The translations under genes and the position numbers were made by a program. A DNA stretch of 64,000 bases from Ailurus styani (taxonomy: Eukaryota; Chordata; Mammalia; Carnivora; Ailuridae). The stretch's first letter is position 1; the number at the start of each line of letters is the position of its first letter. Below are positions 10,341 to 21,870 of the stretch, one piece after another. The notes beneath the pieces were generated by a model that worked only from the letters and a program-made list of their open reading frames with translations, made no database searches and was not told the origin of the DNA. The stretch covers positions 14,286,203 through 14,350,202 of the forward strand of contig LNAC01000003.1 of assembly GCA_002007465.1 (NCBI GenBank). Direction: 5' to 3'.

Positions 10341-12330
10341 CTTTTATTAAAACTTAAAAGAGAATGTCTATTATTTCATAATATAATGTAATGTCCACTT
10401 AAAACTCATTTTTGCTAAGTATATAAAACATCAACAAACTAATACAATGACATTTATTTGTAGAAAACAAGGTGGTAAGAAAGTATAAATATATTGGCAT
10501 GATATGTGTATCTCAAATGTGACTCTAGAAATATATTAAAGAGTGATGGTTATAAGAAGATTATTGAATAAAAACCATCAGAGTGCCTTCTTATCAATTA
10601 ATTGACTACTCTGATACATGGCTCTGTTTAGAAACCATTACTAAAAGGTTAATGGTTATAAGCACAATGCAAACTATTTTATCATCATTTAATTGACCAT
10701 TCTGAATACAGAATAAGATGCTGAGAGTAAAATGGAGTAGAGACTATATTAAAAGCTTAAATTTTTAATAAGCTTTATATAAAATAACTAATTAAATACA
10801 TTAACTGCAAGGTTAATGTTGAGGCCCCAGTGTAAAACGTTGGAAATATAGCTTTAAATGTTCTAATTAAAAACCCTTTCAGTTGAAGTTATTTCTTTAA
10901 TAGAAAGTTTAATTTTATAGAGTAGTACAGGGAACTAAAATTAGAATTCTGATTTCATACACATACATACACAGAGTCAGTCATATACACCTTATTAGTA
11001 ACTCAGGCTTCCCATAACCCTATCCATTTATACTAAGGCAACTTTATTGTGAAAATTAAACAACATGAACACAAAACTCATTTTCCCAAGAAAAATTTTG
11101 GGTGGGATAAATATTAAGCTTTACATTACAAAGCAACAATTTTTATGAAAGAATAAAATCAGGATTTACTTCACTATTCTGACTTTTATATGCAAAGGCT
11201 TAATCCTTAAATATGTTATGACATTTCTACATCTTAAGGTTTACTTATTAGCATTCTCGGCAGAAAGTGACTGGGGACTCTGGATTTTAATGGATTCGGA
11301 CTACCTGAAGCCAAAGACAAAGGGCTATTGTAATGAACCAGTGGTTGCAATGTACCTCAGTCTCACAAATACACAATCAGGTTCTTGAATGCCCCTGAAA
11401 CTTCATCCTTTCTCTTCTCTGATTCCTTTTGCTTTAGCTCTAGACCAGTTTCCTCTAACTAGAAAGAAAACATGGCTTTCAGCATTTCCTGGCTTTTAGC
11501 ATTTCCTGACTTTTAGAGTTTATAGTTTGAATAATGTGTAAGATGAATAACATGCTAATGTAGAAATCTCATAGATTCAGGGATAAAGCCGATGGCCACC
11601 ACCCTCTGGTCAATCAACTAGCTATGCGTTGAGTGAAGCAGGGAGCATCTAACTCCGGCTGGGGAACAGATCATATTAGACTAAAACTTGCAATCCCCAC
11701 AATAATCATGTGATTGAGAAGGAGGTAATTCCTAGCCACAGTAGCAGAAATCCAACAACCAGGAGAAAATTAGGAAAGTTGAATTAATCCATTTCAGTTG
11801 CCCATTTAAGGAGCTTTTCTCTGGAAAATTTCTGACAAGAGTTCCCTTTTGATACATTTAAATAATTACTGTAATGAAGAATTTATTAATTTGTTAATTA
11901 TTTCTTATAAAATGGAAGCAGGCTGACTTGAGTCCCAGTCATGAGTTTACTTCATGTTCCAAGTGTGACTTTTTCAAAAGCTTAACCTAAATACTCTCCC
12001 TTTGATCATTACAGCATGGGTTTATCATACCTTTCTCCCTGCAGAACTATAAGGATTAAGTAGAATAATATAGCACAACACCAAGCCCCAATATGACAAA
12101 GCTTCTAAACTTGTTAGTTCCTATTTTGTCAAAAACCTCATGTTCTGCTACAAACTACCTTCACCTTTTGTTCACTCTCCTATTTCTACCTTTGAGATGT
12201 ATGCAAACTACATCAAACCTCTGTTCTACGTAAAAATACCTCAGCTATCTGAAGATAGTTAAAATGTTCTCTTTTAATGTACTTGGTATTTTTTTAACGG
12301 AATGCAGAATTTTATCTGCATTTAAATTCT
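10340..12330. other. Unannotated AT-rich sequence with a possible MIR
   Basis: No gene seen. Around 11910-12100 there is a faint MIR-like order of words (GACTTGAGTCCCAGTC, then GACTTTTTCAAAAGCTTAAC, then ATAAGGATTAAGTAGAATAA) in the sense direction, too decayed to be certain. The rest is AT-rich without visible structure. Confidence 0.35.
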
Positions 12331-12334
12331 TATC

Positions 12335-12545
12335 TTGCTAGGGTGTCTCAGTGCCTCATTTAGTTAAGCGTCTGCTCTTGGTTTTGGGTGAGGTCATGAT
12401 CTCACGGTCATGGGATCCAGCCCCACGTCATACTCCATGCTCAGCACAAAGTCTGCTTCAGATTCTCTCCCTCTCCCTCTGCCCCTCCCCTGCTCATGCA
12501 TGCTCTCTTCTCTCTCTAAATTAAATAATTTTTAAAAATTAAAAT
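12335..12545 (+). mobile_element. CAN-SINE, sense, old diverged copy
   Basis: A recognisable head (AGGGTGTCTCAGTGCCTC), the TTAAGCGTCTGCTCTTGG variant, GGTCATGATCTCACGGTCAT and a TAAATTAAATAATTTTTAAA tail. The many mismatches and the GCGTCTGCTCTTGG form mark an older carnivore subfamily. The 138-codon frame starting just downstream at 12596 has no recognisable domain and runs into the next SINE. Confidence 0.88.
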
Positions 12546-12966
12546 TTTATCTTGCTATAATTGACCTCTTACTGCAATTTGTCTGGGACTTAACTATGGA
12601 TTCTGGTATGTGGAATATGACCTGTCATTCTCAGCTTTGTGTACTTGATAACCTTAACTTCCATATCTTTATCACATTCACTAGGAATAAATATTTAAAA
12701 ATGTGGAACCAGGACAGACTCTTATCTTCTCACTATAGAACTTTATCAAGCTTAACATCAATCAATACACCTTGGATAAGTATATTTAATAACCTAAAAG
12801 GCCACCTATTTTCTTTATATTCTGGCCCACATTTTTTCATCTTGTCCAAAACTTATTATGAAAGACTTCATCAGGGCTTTTCTGCACCCAAGATTCATAA
12901 GAAAACTAATGTAATATCAGTAAACTATGTCAATGCAGGCAGTCCCTTAGCATCTCAGGAATTCAG

Positions 12967-13165
12967 GTGTTTTTGTTTTTGTTTTTTTTTAAGGTATTAT
13001 ATATTTATTTGAGAGAAGAGAGACAGAGGAAGAGTGGAGTGCGGGTTGGAGGAACAGAGGTAGAGAGAGAAGCAGACTCCCCACTGAGCAGGAAGCCAGC
13101 CAGCCCTGGAGCTCCATCCCAGGACTCTGGAGATTATGACCTAAGTCAACGGCAGACCATTATGG
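12967..13165 (-). mobile_element. CAN-SINE, antisense, lacking its head
   Basis: Poly-T left end, AGAGAGAGAAGCAGACTCCC, AGCTCCATCCCAGGACTCTG and GATTATGACCTAAGTCAACG in reverse orientation. The last about 30 bp that should form the head (…GAGCCACCCAGGTGCC) are missing. The element gives way to the 7SL-like sequence at about 13171. Confidence 0.88.
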
Positions 13166-13170
13166 ACTCA

Positions 13171-13402
13171 GCCCAGCCTCACGGTGGGTACCTCTAGTCC
13201 CAGCTACCCAAGAGGCTGAAGCAGGAGGATCACCAGAAGCCCAGGAGTTCTGGGCTATTGTGTGCTATGCAGATGGGATGAACACACTAAATTAGGTATC
13301 AATATGGTGACCTCCAGGGGTCAGGGACCACCAGGTTGTCTAAGGAGGGGTGAACCAGCCCAGGTCAGAAACGGAAGAGGTCAAAACCCTGGTACTGATC
13401 AG
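13171..13402 (+). pseudogene. 7SL RNA (SRP RNA) pseudogene, 3'-truncated
   Basis: The sequence follows the RNA of the signal recognition particle from its 5' end: TAGTCCCAGCTACCCAAGAG, GAGTTCTGGGCTATTGTG, TCAATATGGTGACCTCCAGG, GGGACCACCAGGTTGTCTAA, GGAGGGGTGAACCAGCCCAG and GGTCAAAACCC, then GTACTGATCAG. About 230 of roughly 300 nt are present. The last third of the Alu-domain pairing (3' arm) is absent and there are many substitutions, so it cannot be a functional SRP RNA. The overlapping 77-codon ORF at 13262 is a by-product. Carnivores lack Alu/B1 families, so I read it as a direct 7SL retrocopy. Confidence 0.92.
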
Positions 13403-13409
13403 GATTCAG

Positions 13410-14530
13410 TCTTAATAAGATTATTAATATATTGTTTGCCTAATAATCGGAATTGTGGTGAATATTGCAAAGCTCAAGAGTTAAAAGAAAGATAAGTGGT
13501 ATTATCATGCAAATTCCATTTGTCTTAAATGAAAGAACTGCCAAAAAATAAATAAGGCTAGTTTCCCCCAACTAGTATTCACTGAATTCATGTTGTATCC
13601 TAGTAATCATCCCGCCCACCCCCCCACCCCGTCTATCTCTTCCCACAATCTGTTTAATTCATTCTGAGTTCTTTAGAAAATTTACAATACTAAAGATTGA
13701 ATGGTAATATTGTTTCCTTAGAAACGGAGTTATAAATAATACTGAAGTTCACAAGTTAGGCTTCAGAGACCTAATTATCTGAAATGTTGATATTCTAACT
13801 TTGCTTACCTTTACCTTTACTTTTGCTAGATATTATGATCCCGTAAGTAGCTTAAAACATTCTAATGATCAATTGAATGCAAACAATTGACTCACAGCCT
13901 ATATGAAGACAATTTTTAAAGCTCTCAAAATTGTTTCTAATGTACAGTCTCACTTGAGAACTATTGACGCCACCATTTCCTAGATTCTAATGCTAGAATT
14001 ATGGGAAGAACATTCTTTCACAGCCTAAGTTAAATTGATTTAATAGGAAAACTCTAACTTTGAACTACCCTTTTTCCAATTTTTTTTTTTTACCCTTCCC
14101 TTCGTACTATTATCTCCAAGTAACAAGTCTTTATGCCTCTCACAGCATGGCTTTTTTTTCCCCCCATGGGTAACTTTTTTCATCAATACTTATTTTATTC
14201 TTCCTCCTCCACATTTAAAATTGTATTTCCCTCTTAACGCCCAACATATGTACTTTGAAAGTAGCCTGTCTGTGAACTGGGTGTTAACTCAATTGAGGTA
14301 AGAAGCTTGGGTCAGAATATAAATCTACTGGGTCATTAAGAATGCCATTTAGTTCACCTGTCATTCTTTCAACAGCTTTACCTATGAAAGAAGATGGGCA
14401 TTTATTTATATCCTTGTACAAAGTTTCTTACCATTGCAGAAGTAAAATAGTTTCCAGACTGCTACAGGTCCACAGCCCTGGCCTCTGGTGTTACGGCATT
14501 ACTAATGTTTAGCTACTAAAAATATGGTCT
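13410..14530. other. Unannotated sequence
   Basis: No gene or clear repeat. It includes a C-rich patch (near 13611-13630) and T-runs near 14080 and 14153. Confidence 0.4.
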
Positions 14531-14532
14531 AG

Positions 14533-14580
14533 GGGCACCTGAGTGGCTCAGTTGAGCGCTGGACTCTTGGTTTGGGCTCA
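14533..14580 (+). mobile_element. Truncated old CAN-SINE head
   Basis: GGGGCACCTGAGTGGCTCAG followed by TTGAGCGCTGGACTCTTGG, then the similarity stops. Only the tRNA-like first third remains, 39 bp upstream of a younger full-length SINE. Confidence 0.8.
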
Positions 14581-14619
14581 TCAGAGTTCGTTCTAATGCG
14601 AATAAAGCACCTAGTACAG

Positions 14620-14816
14620 GGCGCCTGGGTGGCTCAGTGGGTTAATGCCTCTGCTTTCGGCTCAGGTCATGATCTCAGGGTCCTGGGATCGAGGCCCGCA
14701 TCGGGCTCCCTGCTTAGCAGGGAGCCTGCTTCCCCCTCTCTCTCTGCCTGCCTCTCTGCCTCCTTGTGATCTCTCTCCCTCTGTGAAATAAATAAATAAA
14801 ATCTTTAAAAAAAAAA
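14620..14816 (+). mobile_element. CAN-SINE, sense, young, perfect target duplication
   Basis: Head GGCGCCTGGGTGGCTCAGTG, low divergence, long A tail after AAATAAATAAAATCTT. Exact 16-bp duplication AAAGCACCTAGTACAG at 14604-14619 and 14817-14832. The 65-codon ORF across it is a translated SINE. Confidence 0.97.
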
Positions 14817-14832
14817 AAAGCACCTAGTACAG

Positions 14833-15615
14833 GTCTGAGGTATTACAGATGCTGAGGGTTTCTATGATATTGGAAAGTAAGCCATTTTGGAAGACAGACC
14901 CTGGGCAAGGGTAGTCATTTGATTTATCATTCAGGGGTTTATGCTGTCACTTAAAAACAGTGAGCTGATGTTCAGGAGATATGGATTCTAGTTCAAGTTT
15001 TCCATTTGCCCAGCAGGCTGATCTGTCATCATGGACCTAAATTTTCAATGCTTTAGTTCTCTCATTTATAAAAAAGAGAGTTTAAAAAAAACAAATTAAG
15101 GCCATTTGGCATTTACATCTTTTTGAATCTTATAAACAACAGTTTACCTCTTTAATTATATCAGTAGTTTCAATATGCTGAGTTTTATTAAAATTGGATC
15201 TTGAAGAGCTGAAATTATTTTAAATGGCTAGAAATCTGTAATGATTCTCTTAACCCTTAATTTTGGGCTACTCTTCTTCTATCTGAACATTATACTTACA
15301 CGATAGGAATGATATAGCCAAGTATTGAATAAATTGCTTTAATTTCTCTGTCATATCAATATTACACAATTTATCAAAGCAGTGGGCCATGCCTCCCTTT
15401 TATTTCATATTTTGACCTTAAAAACCACTGTTCAGTGTCTTTATTGACTTGTTTTTGCAATATAAAACATATTCCTAGCATTGGCTTTTCTGAGACTTTC
15501 CTACCAATGTTAGTGCCCCTTCTTATGTGTATGGAACACATAGCTTTTCCTAAGTTCTACCTTCATTTTCTCTGGGAAGAGACTTCTGTATTGTATTACC
15601 TGCTGTATTACCTTG
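14833..15615. other. Unannotated sequence, possible old MIR
   Basis: 14950-15085 has a weak MIR-like order (TGGATTCTAGTTCAAGTTTT … TCAATGCTTTAGTTCTCTCA) in the sense direction; low certainty. The remainder shows nothing I recognise. Confidence 0.3.
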
Positions 15616-15619
15616 TTGT

Positions 15620-16480
15620 TGTAGGAGAAGAAAAATAATTTACTTTACTCTTCTAAGTTCTTGGCTGAGAACTTTGTTTTTTTGTTGTTGTTGTTGTTGT
15701 TTTATTTTTTTTAAAGATTTTTTTAAATTTATTTCACAGAGGGAGAGAGATCACAAGGAGGCAGAGAGGCAGGCAGAGAGAGAGGGGGGAAGCAGGCTCC
15801 CTGCTGAGCAGAGAGCCCGATGCGATGCGGGCCTCGATCCCAGGACCCTGAGATCATGACCTGAGCCGAAGGCAGAGGCTTTAACCCACTGAGCCACCCA
15901 GGCGCCCTTGGCTGAGAACTTTGTAATAAAAGATTAACAAGAGAAAAAAAACCCACAGAATTTTATTAACATGTAAACTTCAGGTATATATGGAACAGAC
16001 CCTGGGAAAATGAGTAACTCCCTGAGGCAGCCTAAGACACTAGTTTAAATACCATCTCCTGCAAAAGACAAAAGAAAGTTGTGGGGAGGCCAGTTATGGT
16101 AAGGTTACCAGGAAAAGTCAGATTTTCCTAGTAAGGTAAGGGTAGGATTTCTTATGCTTAAGCAGGGTCTTCACCATTATTAAGATGCCCTTGTGATTTA
16201 GAGTTGTCTTCTCTTCCTGGTACAGAGAGACATCCTTACAAATAGAGATCTCCTTTGTAAATGTACATTTCCATACAAACAGGTAACTTCTACTTTGTTT
16301 TTAGAGTTTCTCCTGTGTCTGCTCTTCCTCAAAATAATTCTCTTGCCAAAGAGGCATATTTTTCAGTGGCATATTCTGATACGCTTTACTGTATTTTTCA
16401 TATTTTACCCATAGGCACTGTCTGCAGATTCTTTTCTGCCCACAAGAATTAGCAACTATCATGAATTGAAAGCAGTAATA
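15620..16480 (-). mobile_element. ERV-type solo LTR, antisense, with SINE inside
   Basis: The reverse sequence ends in an LTR-like terminus (…TCTCCTACA) and has an AATAAA-type signal shortly before a CTCTTGTTAATC motif. The body matches the element at 45780-46480 along its length: GAGTAACTCCC, TTAAATACCATCT, AAAGACAAAAGAA, CAGTTATGG and GGTTACCAGGAAAAG occur in the same order in both. No retroviral gene is visible. It is split by the CAN-SINE at 15678-15907. The family name is uncertain (ERVL/ERV1 type) and the outer limit near 16480 is approximate. Confidence 0.7.
15678..15907 (-). mobile_element. CAN-SINE, antisense, exact target duplication
   Basis: Starts with a TTTTTG(TTG)n T-rich tail and ends with the reverse head AGCCACCCAGGCGCCC. 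Exact 17-bp duplication TTGGCTGAGAACTTTGT at 15661-15677 and 15908-15924. Low divergence, so a relatively recent insertion into the LTR. Confidence 0.96.
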
Positions 16481-16489
16481 GGGCTACAT

Positions 16490-18520
16490 ATTTTTGGACT
16501 CTAAGAATACAGGGTGTTGGGGGAGACTTTAATTGACAACAAACTGAAATATGCTGTAGATATTTATTTTACCAGGTGTAGAGAGCAAGACAGACTCCCT
16601 CATGTCAAGCAATGACACAAGAAGTTAAGGGCGCTGCAGCTATCCGATACCGTCAAGACCAGCACCAGCTGATGACACCCCAAAACTGATAACAGAGTAG
16701 GTCTGCAGGAGTCCACAACTGATTAAATCCCTTTAATAAGGAAGGATTTTTGCAGCAAACTGTCAGACTCCTCAGATACTGACCTGTCCGCCACTTCAAA
16801 AGGGCAGCTGCTCTGCCTGATCCATCTCCCAAGAGAAATGAGACCCTTCACTCCTTGAACATAATAAACAGTAAGTGCCAAGAACTGACCCAGAACCGAA
16901 CAAGGCTTTATCTCAACTGTATGCCCACACACTGATTTCATGTTTGGCTTGTTAACTTCCTACACCCCATGCTATCTTGTTTGTTATGTGACTTGTCTTG
17001 TGTTCAGCTTTGTGTGCAGTGTAAAAAGCCAAGTTAACCACATAGTGAAATGTTGCTGAGTTTGGAATACTGAACCGGCTTTATAATTACATTAACCTTG
17101 CTTTATGACTGAATAAGCTGACACTGTGGAAAGGATACAACTCATGTGCGCACCTTCCTAGCATGCTCATGACAATAACCACAAAGTCTCTAAAACCTTC
17201 TGATTAGGATGTATAAGCCATGGGTCATGGCTGCTCATCATCCTACTGACCAAAGCAAGTCACATGACCAAGACCAAACAAAATGGAAGAAGGGACAAAA
17301 TAATATCAAATACTGCTACCATCTATGAGAGTCACAAAAGGGTCATGGTTACAAGAGTAAGGAGAAAATAAAGCAGGATTAATACTGCATATAGAAATAG
17401 TAAAAAATGAGTCTAAGGGATCTATTATTTTTATAATAATTCTAGACTACATGCCATTCATGAAAGTTTATACTTAATTACTATACCTCTGGATATATAT
17501 ATTTATGTATTTTTACATTATGCATAACTTTGATATCCAAGAGCGGGAAAAGATAGAGAGAGAATTCACTTTTCTTTTGACTTTTTGTTCTATTCAGGCC
17601 CTCAGTTGGTAAATGGTAGATCTTCTTTACTCAGTCTACTGATATAAATGCAAATCTCTTCCAAAAACCTACTTGCAGACACACCCAGAAGTAATGTTTT
17701 ACCAGCATTCCAGGCATCCCTTAGCCCAGTCAGATAGGCACATAAAATTAACCATTATACTTCCCAAACTACTAAAATCAGCCTCATTATAAAGCCTGAG
17801 AGAAGTTACCACAAGCTAATTTCCTTCAAAGTCTGAGCTGTGCCTGTATAGAGCTTACACTTCCAAATTTCTAGCTTCCTTATACTTTTATTTAAGGCAA
17901 ACTTCAAGTAGGAAATGTGAGTTTATAAACTGGGATGAGAAAGAACAATAAATAATGTCAATATGACAGAAAATGCAAAAAAAAAAAAAAAAAAGCAAGC
18001 CTTGGGGTTCTGTTCCCAGGTTGCTTATGGCTGCCTAAAGGCACTGATTATCCTTATAAGGCATGCAAACAAATTACTAGTATTTTCCAATTTTTTTTTG
18101 TTGGGCAGAGCCTATATAAACATAACTTGAAATATAAATAATAAAATTATACTAAATACAGATTAGCCAAATATAGATGGAAATATCATTTTTAAAATAA
18201 TATGAGGATTTAAAAATCTGTAAACAAGAAATAAAAACCTCACAAACATTTCTACCTCCTGCTTTCCCCACACACCCACCCATACTCTTGCCATATTGCT
18301 TTAGCCATACTGCCAAAATCTTTTAGATTTCTCGTATCTTTTGTGATTTGTTTCATGCTACTTAATTTATATGGAGCACTTTTCTTAATTTTTCCACCAG
18401 TCAAAGTCTTACACATCTGGTAAAGCCCAGATAAAGCAAGGATCAAATGTTACCATCTTAGAGAAGTTTCCCCAGCCTTCCTATCAGTTCCTATCACTTC
18501 CTTTGCTGGACTCCCACAGG
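16490..18520. other. Unannotated sequence; poly-A run at 17978-17996
   Basis: The 16500-17330 part is somewhat richer in G/C than its surroundings, but no domain or repeat is recognisable. A run of about 19 A near 17978 has no SINE body upstream. 18251-18450 contains a 64-codon minus-strand frame without a recognisable domain. Confidence 0.35.
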
Positions 18521-18530
18521 CTATATAGAC

Positions 18531-18576
<46 letters not shown>
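18531..18576. repeat. (GATA)n tetranucleotide microsatellite
   Basis: About eleven uninterrupted ATAG units, then a CAATAGATAGATCT imperfect extension. Perfect tetranucleotide arrays of this length are usually length-polymorphic. Confidence 0.95.
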
Positions 18577-18599
18577 CAATAGATAGATCTATATCCATC

Positions 18600-19375
18600 C
18601 AATTCCAACACCAGTTCTGACATGTGTATTCTCCCCCACACCACCAAGCAGTTGTCCAACATCAGATGGATATCCTATGATTTAGCTCAATTCTGACACT
18701 ATATACCTGGGGGTTAAAGGCTAAGTCTTATGAGACTATTCGCTCAACCCTACTTCAGATGCCAATCACAAGTTCAGGTTGCCACCTGTGCTTCTGACCA
18801 AACCAGCTATAGATCAGAGGTTCCAATGAACTCCTAGGGTATGATTCATTTGCTAGAGCAGCTCACAAAACTCAGAGAAACATTTTACTCAATGGATTAC
18901 TGGTTTATTATAAAAGGATAACTTGGGAACAACTAGATAGAAGAAATGCATAGGATAAGGAATGCTGGAAGGGGTTATGTAGCTTCCACGCCCTCTCAGG
19001 CCATTCTCCCAGCTCTTTCATCTGTTCACCAGACCAGACATTCTCCAAACCACATCCTTTTGGAGTTTTAGGGAGGCTTCATTACAGTCATGACTGATTT
19101 CAATCATTGGCCATTGCTGATTGAACTAAACTTCTCCCCTTCTCCCCTTCCCAGAATTGGGGATAAGACTGAAAGTTCCCACCTTCCAATCACATGGTTG
19201 GCTACACTGACAACCAACCCCATCATCAGGAGCTTTCATAAATTTATCTCATGAATATAACAAAGGACACTTTTATGCCTCTCATCATCTAGGAAATTCC
19301 TGATATTTTAGGAGCTATACACCAGAAACAGTGGATGAGGACCAAATATATATTTCTTATTATCAATCAAATTTG
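18600..19375 (-). mobile_element. ERV-type solo LTR, antisense
   Basis: On the minus strand it starts TGATAATAAGAAATATATAT, carries a CCTTTTATAATAAACC-type polyadenylation region (+ strand 18901-18916) and ends with words such as GAGAATACACATGTCAGAAC. The order of blocks (GGAATTTCC, GAGCTTTCATAAA, CCATGTGATTGG, CATTGGCCATTG) matches a widespread mammalian LTR whose name I cannot assign with certainty. No internal retroviral coding sequence adjoins it. Confidence 0.72.
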
Positions 19376-19431
19376 ACAATATGATAAATATAATATTAAT
19401 ATGACATTAAAATATAACATATAATATTAAG

Positions 19432-19612
19432 GCACCTGGGTGGCTCAGTCAGATAAGCGGCCAACTCCTGATTTCAGCTCAGGTCGTGATCTCAAGGGTG
19501 AGAGACTGAGCCCTGCATCTGGCTCCCCACTCAGCAGGGGTCTGCTTGAAATTTACCACCTCTCCTCCTTCCCCCCTGCTTATTCTCTTGTTCTCTCTCA
19601 ACTAAAATATAA
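19432..19612 (+). mobile_element. CAN-SINE, sense, older copy
   Basis: AGGCACCTGGGTGGCTCAGT head, AGATAAGCGGCCAACTCCTG variant, GGTCGTGATCTCAAGGGTG and a short A/T-rich tail that grades into TATAAATATA. Diverged, with ATAATATTAA-like sequence on both sides but no clean duplication. Confidence 0.88.
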
Positions 19613-19799
19613 TATATATAAATATATACAAATATATATAAATATACGTATAATATTGATTCTAATTACGTATTTGGCTATTTCCATTATGACTGTTCTG
19701 CTAGTGCAGGAATCATGCTTGATTTATCTATTCCTGCAACACTGTCTGACATGTAGCTGCCATTCAAAAAATGTTTCATTAATGCGCAAGTAACTAAAA

Positions 19800-21638
19800 A
19801 CTAAGTTGTTTTATGGCCATTAGCTGAGTATATTGACAAAGTATGTATATTGGGAACTCTGCACAACAAGTAGTATATAAAGTTTTCCATGCTTAAGTTT
19901 TCCATGGTTAACAGTTCAGGTTTGCTTTCATTTGTCTTCTATTTACACAGAGCTGTTTCTACCATAGGATTTGGGTCTAGTAATTTGATCAGGGGGAAAA
20001 GAATTAAGAAATAAATAGGAAAGGGAATGGTTTATGTGGGCATATCAACTGGAAATGTACTCTATATTCACTATTAAATTTTAAATATACTAGATATGTT
20101 ACATTCTTGTCTTCTTTTTCAGAACTATTACTTATTTCATGTGATTCCTGCCCCCCCCCCCCGTCAATTCTTTGAATCCTAAGACACAAGATCTTGGATT
20201 TGATCTAGGTTTACTCAATGAACCACAGTAATTATTCTAGAATACAATAAAAAGTACATAAAAGGGCCAATGCGAACACTTACTGTACAATCCCTCTAAA
20301 GGCTAAAGAAAGTAGACCTTTATGCTTTCTGAGACCAAAAAATTTAAGAACTAAGTATTTCTGGATATATTTATGGTCATATTTTTGACATACAAAGAGA
20401 ACTTGCAAGAAAATGTAGCGCAACAGACAAAAGACCCAGTATAAGAAATGGAGAAAGAGGGGAAATACATGTATTGAAAAGGAAGATTTCTAATATTGTT
20501 TGATCACTTGGATATAGCAATGCCTGAATCTACCTATTCAACTCCAAGACTACGTTGCTAAGTGACTTTATAAATTTCTTTTGGGGTTAAGCTGGTTTGA
20601 ATTTGTTTTTGCTTCTGCTATGAGTTTTCATCATACCTCTTGTTTCTTTTCATTAGCACTGTTCTTCTAGAACAGATAACATAACTGATATATTTCACAT
20701 TCTAGAACACAATTATTAACATTGAAGATATTTTTTTTTAATCTGTAACTCAGGCTTCACTCCAGACAGACTAAACATTATTTATTAACCACTAAATTCT
20801 AGAGAACCTACAGTAAAGGAACCTTGATGTCTTTCAGTCTACTCTTGGAACAAATTCAACAATTTCACCCATACCTTGGGGAGATGGATCGCTAGCTTAA
20901 GTCTTCATCATCAAGTGGGAGCTCCCAACTTCACACTCTAGACTATGGCAATGATAACGGCAGCATAGGAACTTCTGTGTATGTTGACTCCAAATCTGCA
21001 TTCTTGTAATTTCTGACTTCAGAGCGACACTGAGTAAGCATCTTCTTTCTTACATTGACAACTCCTCACATAATCAGACAGAGCTATTTTCTTTTCTCAG
21101 GTGTTTTCTTACTGCTGAGTTAAACTTATTTCCTCAACTACTTCTCTTAAATAAAATTGAGACGACCTACTATTTTCCTTTCTTCCCATGGATGCTCTCC
21201 GTTTTGATTAGGTCACTTTCCCCCTAAAATGTGTTACCTTGAATCAAAATCAATTTTCAAAATGCTTTTCTGGCTGGCTTAGCATAAAGTGAAAACATTC
21301 CTAATCGTGACTATGATACAACATAATTATTGGTGCAGTCTTACTCTGTGCTATATTTTAGGATGTTTTTGAAAACTGTTGAGCTGTGGTCAACTAAAAC
21401 CTACAGATCATTTACACACAAATTGCTGCAAACATTGAACTTTACTAACATGATGATGTAGAGAACTAAGCAATCTATCTGCAATTTGCTTCTCTGCATA
21501 TTTTGTTAATCATAAGCTATTTAGCACTATTATTTTGAAGGTCCTTAGCAGAGTGTTTTACAAAAACAATTTAATCTAAGTTGACTGAAATACTTAATTA
21601 TAATGAGTGTATAGTAATCATAGAAATGGCTAGTGGAT
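19800..21638. other. Unannotated sequence
   Basis: No gene or recognisable repeat beyond a C13 run near 20150. Short chance ORFs only. Confidence 0.4.
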
Positions 21639-21653
21639 TGCCTTTTCATTCTT

Positions 21654-21855
21654 TTTTTTTAAAGATTTTTTAATTAATTAATTTATTTATTTGACAGAGA
21701 GAGATTACAAGTAGGCATAGAGGAAGGCAGAGAGAGAGGAGGAAGCAGGCTCCCCGCTGAGCAGAGAACCCGATGTGGGCCTCGATCCCAGGACCCTGAG
21801 ATCATGACCTGAGCCGAAGGCAGAGGCTTTAACCCACTGAGCCACCCAGGTGCCC
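21654..21855 (-). mobile_element. CAN-SINE, antisense, exact target duplication
   Basis: T-rich tail (AAAGATTTTTTAATTAATTA) on the left and reverse head GAGCCACCCAGGTGCCC on the right. Exact 15-bp duplication TGCCTTTTCATTCTT at 21639-21653 and 21856-21870. Confidence 0.96.
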
Positions 21856-21870
21856 TGCCTTTTCATTCTT

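Noticed and set aside
12596..13012. 138-codon ORF on the plus strand
   Set aside because: No recognisable domain, low-complexity Phe/Cys end that is the translated T-rich tail of the following SINE, and no promoter or splice context. Treated as chance.
15620..16480. Possible endogenous retrovirus with internal genes
   Set aside because: Only LTR-like sequence is visible; no gag, pol or env frame adjoins any of the LTRs in the window.
18531..18590. Short regular repeats that might suggest a CRISPR-like array
   Set aside because: Simple (GATA)n microsatellite without spacers, in mammalian DNA.
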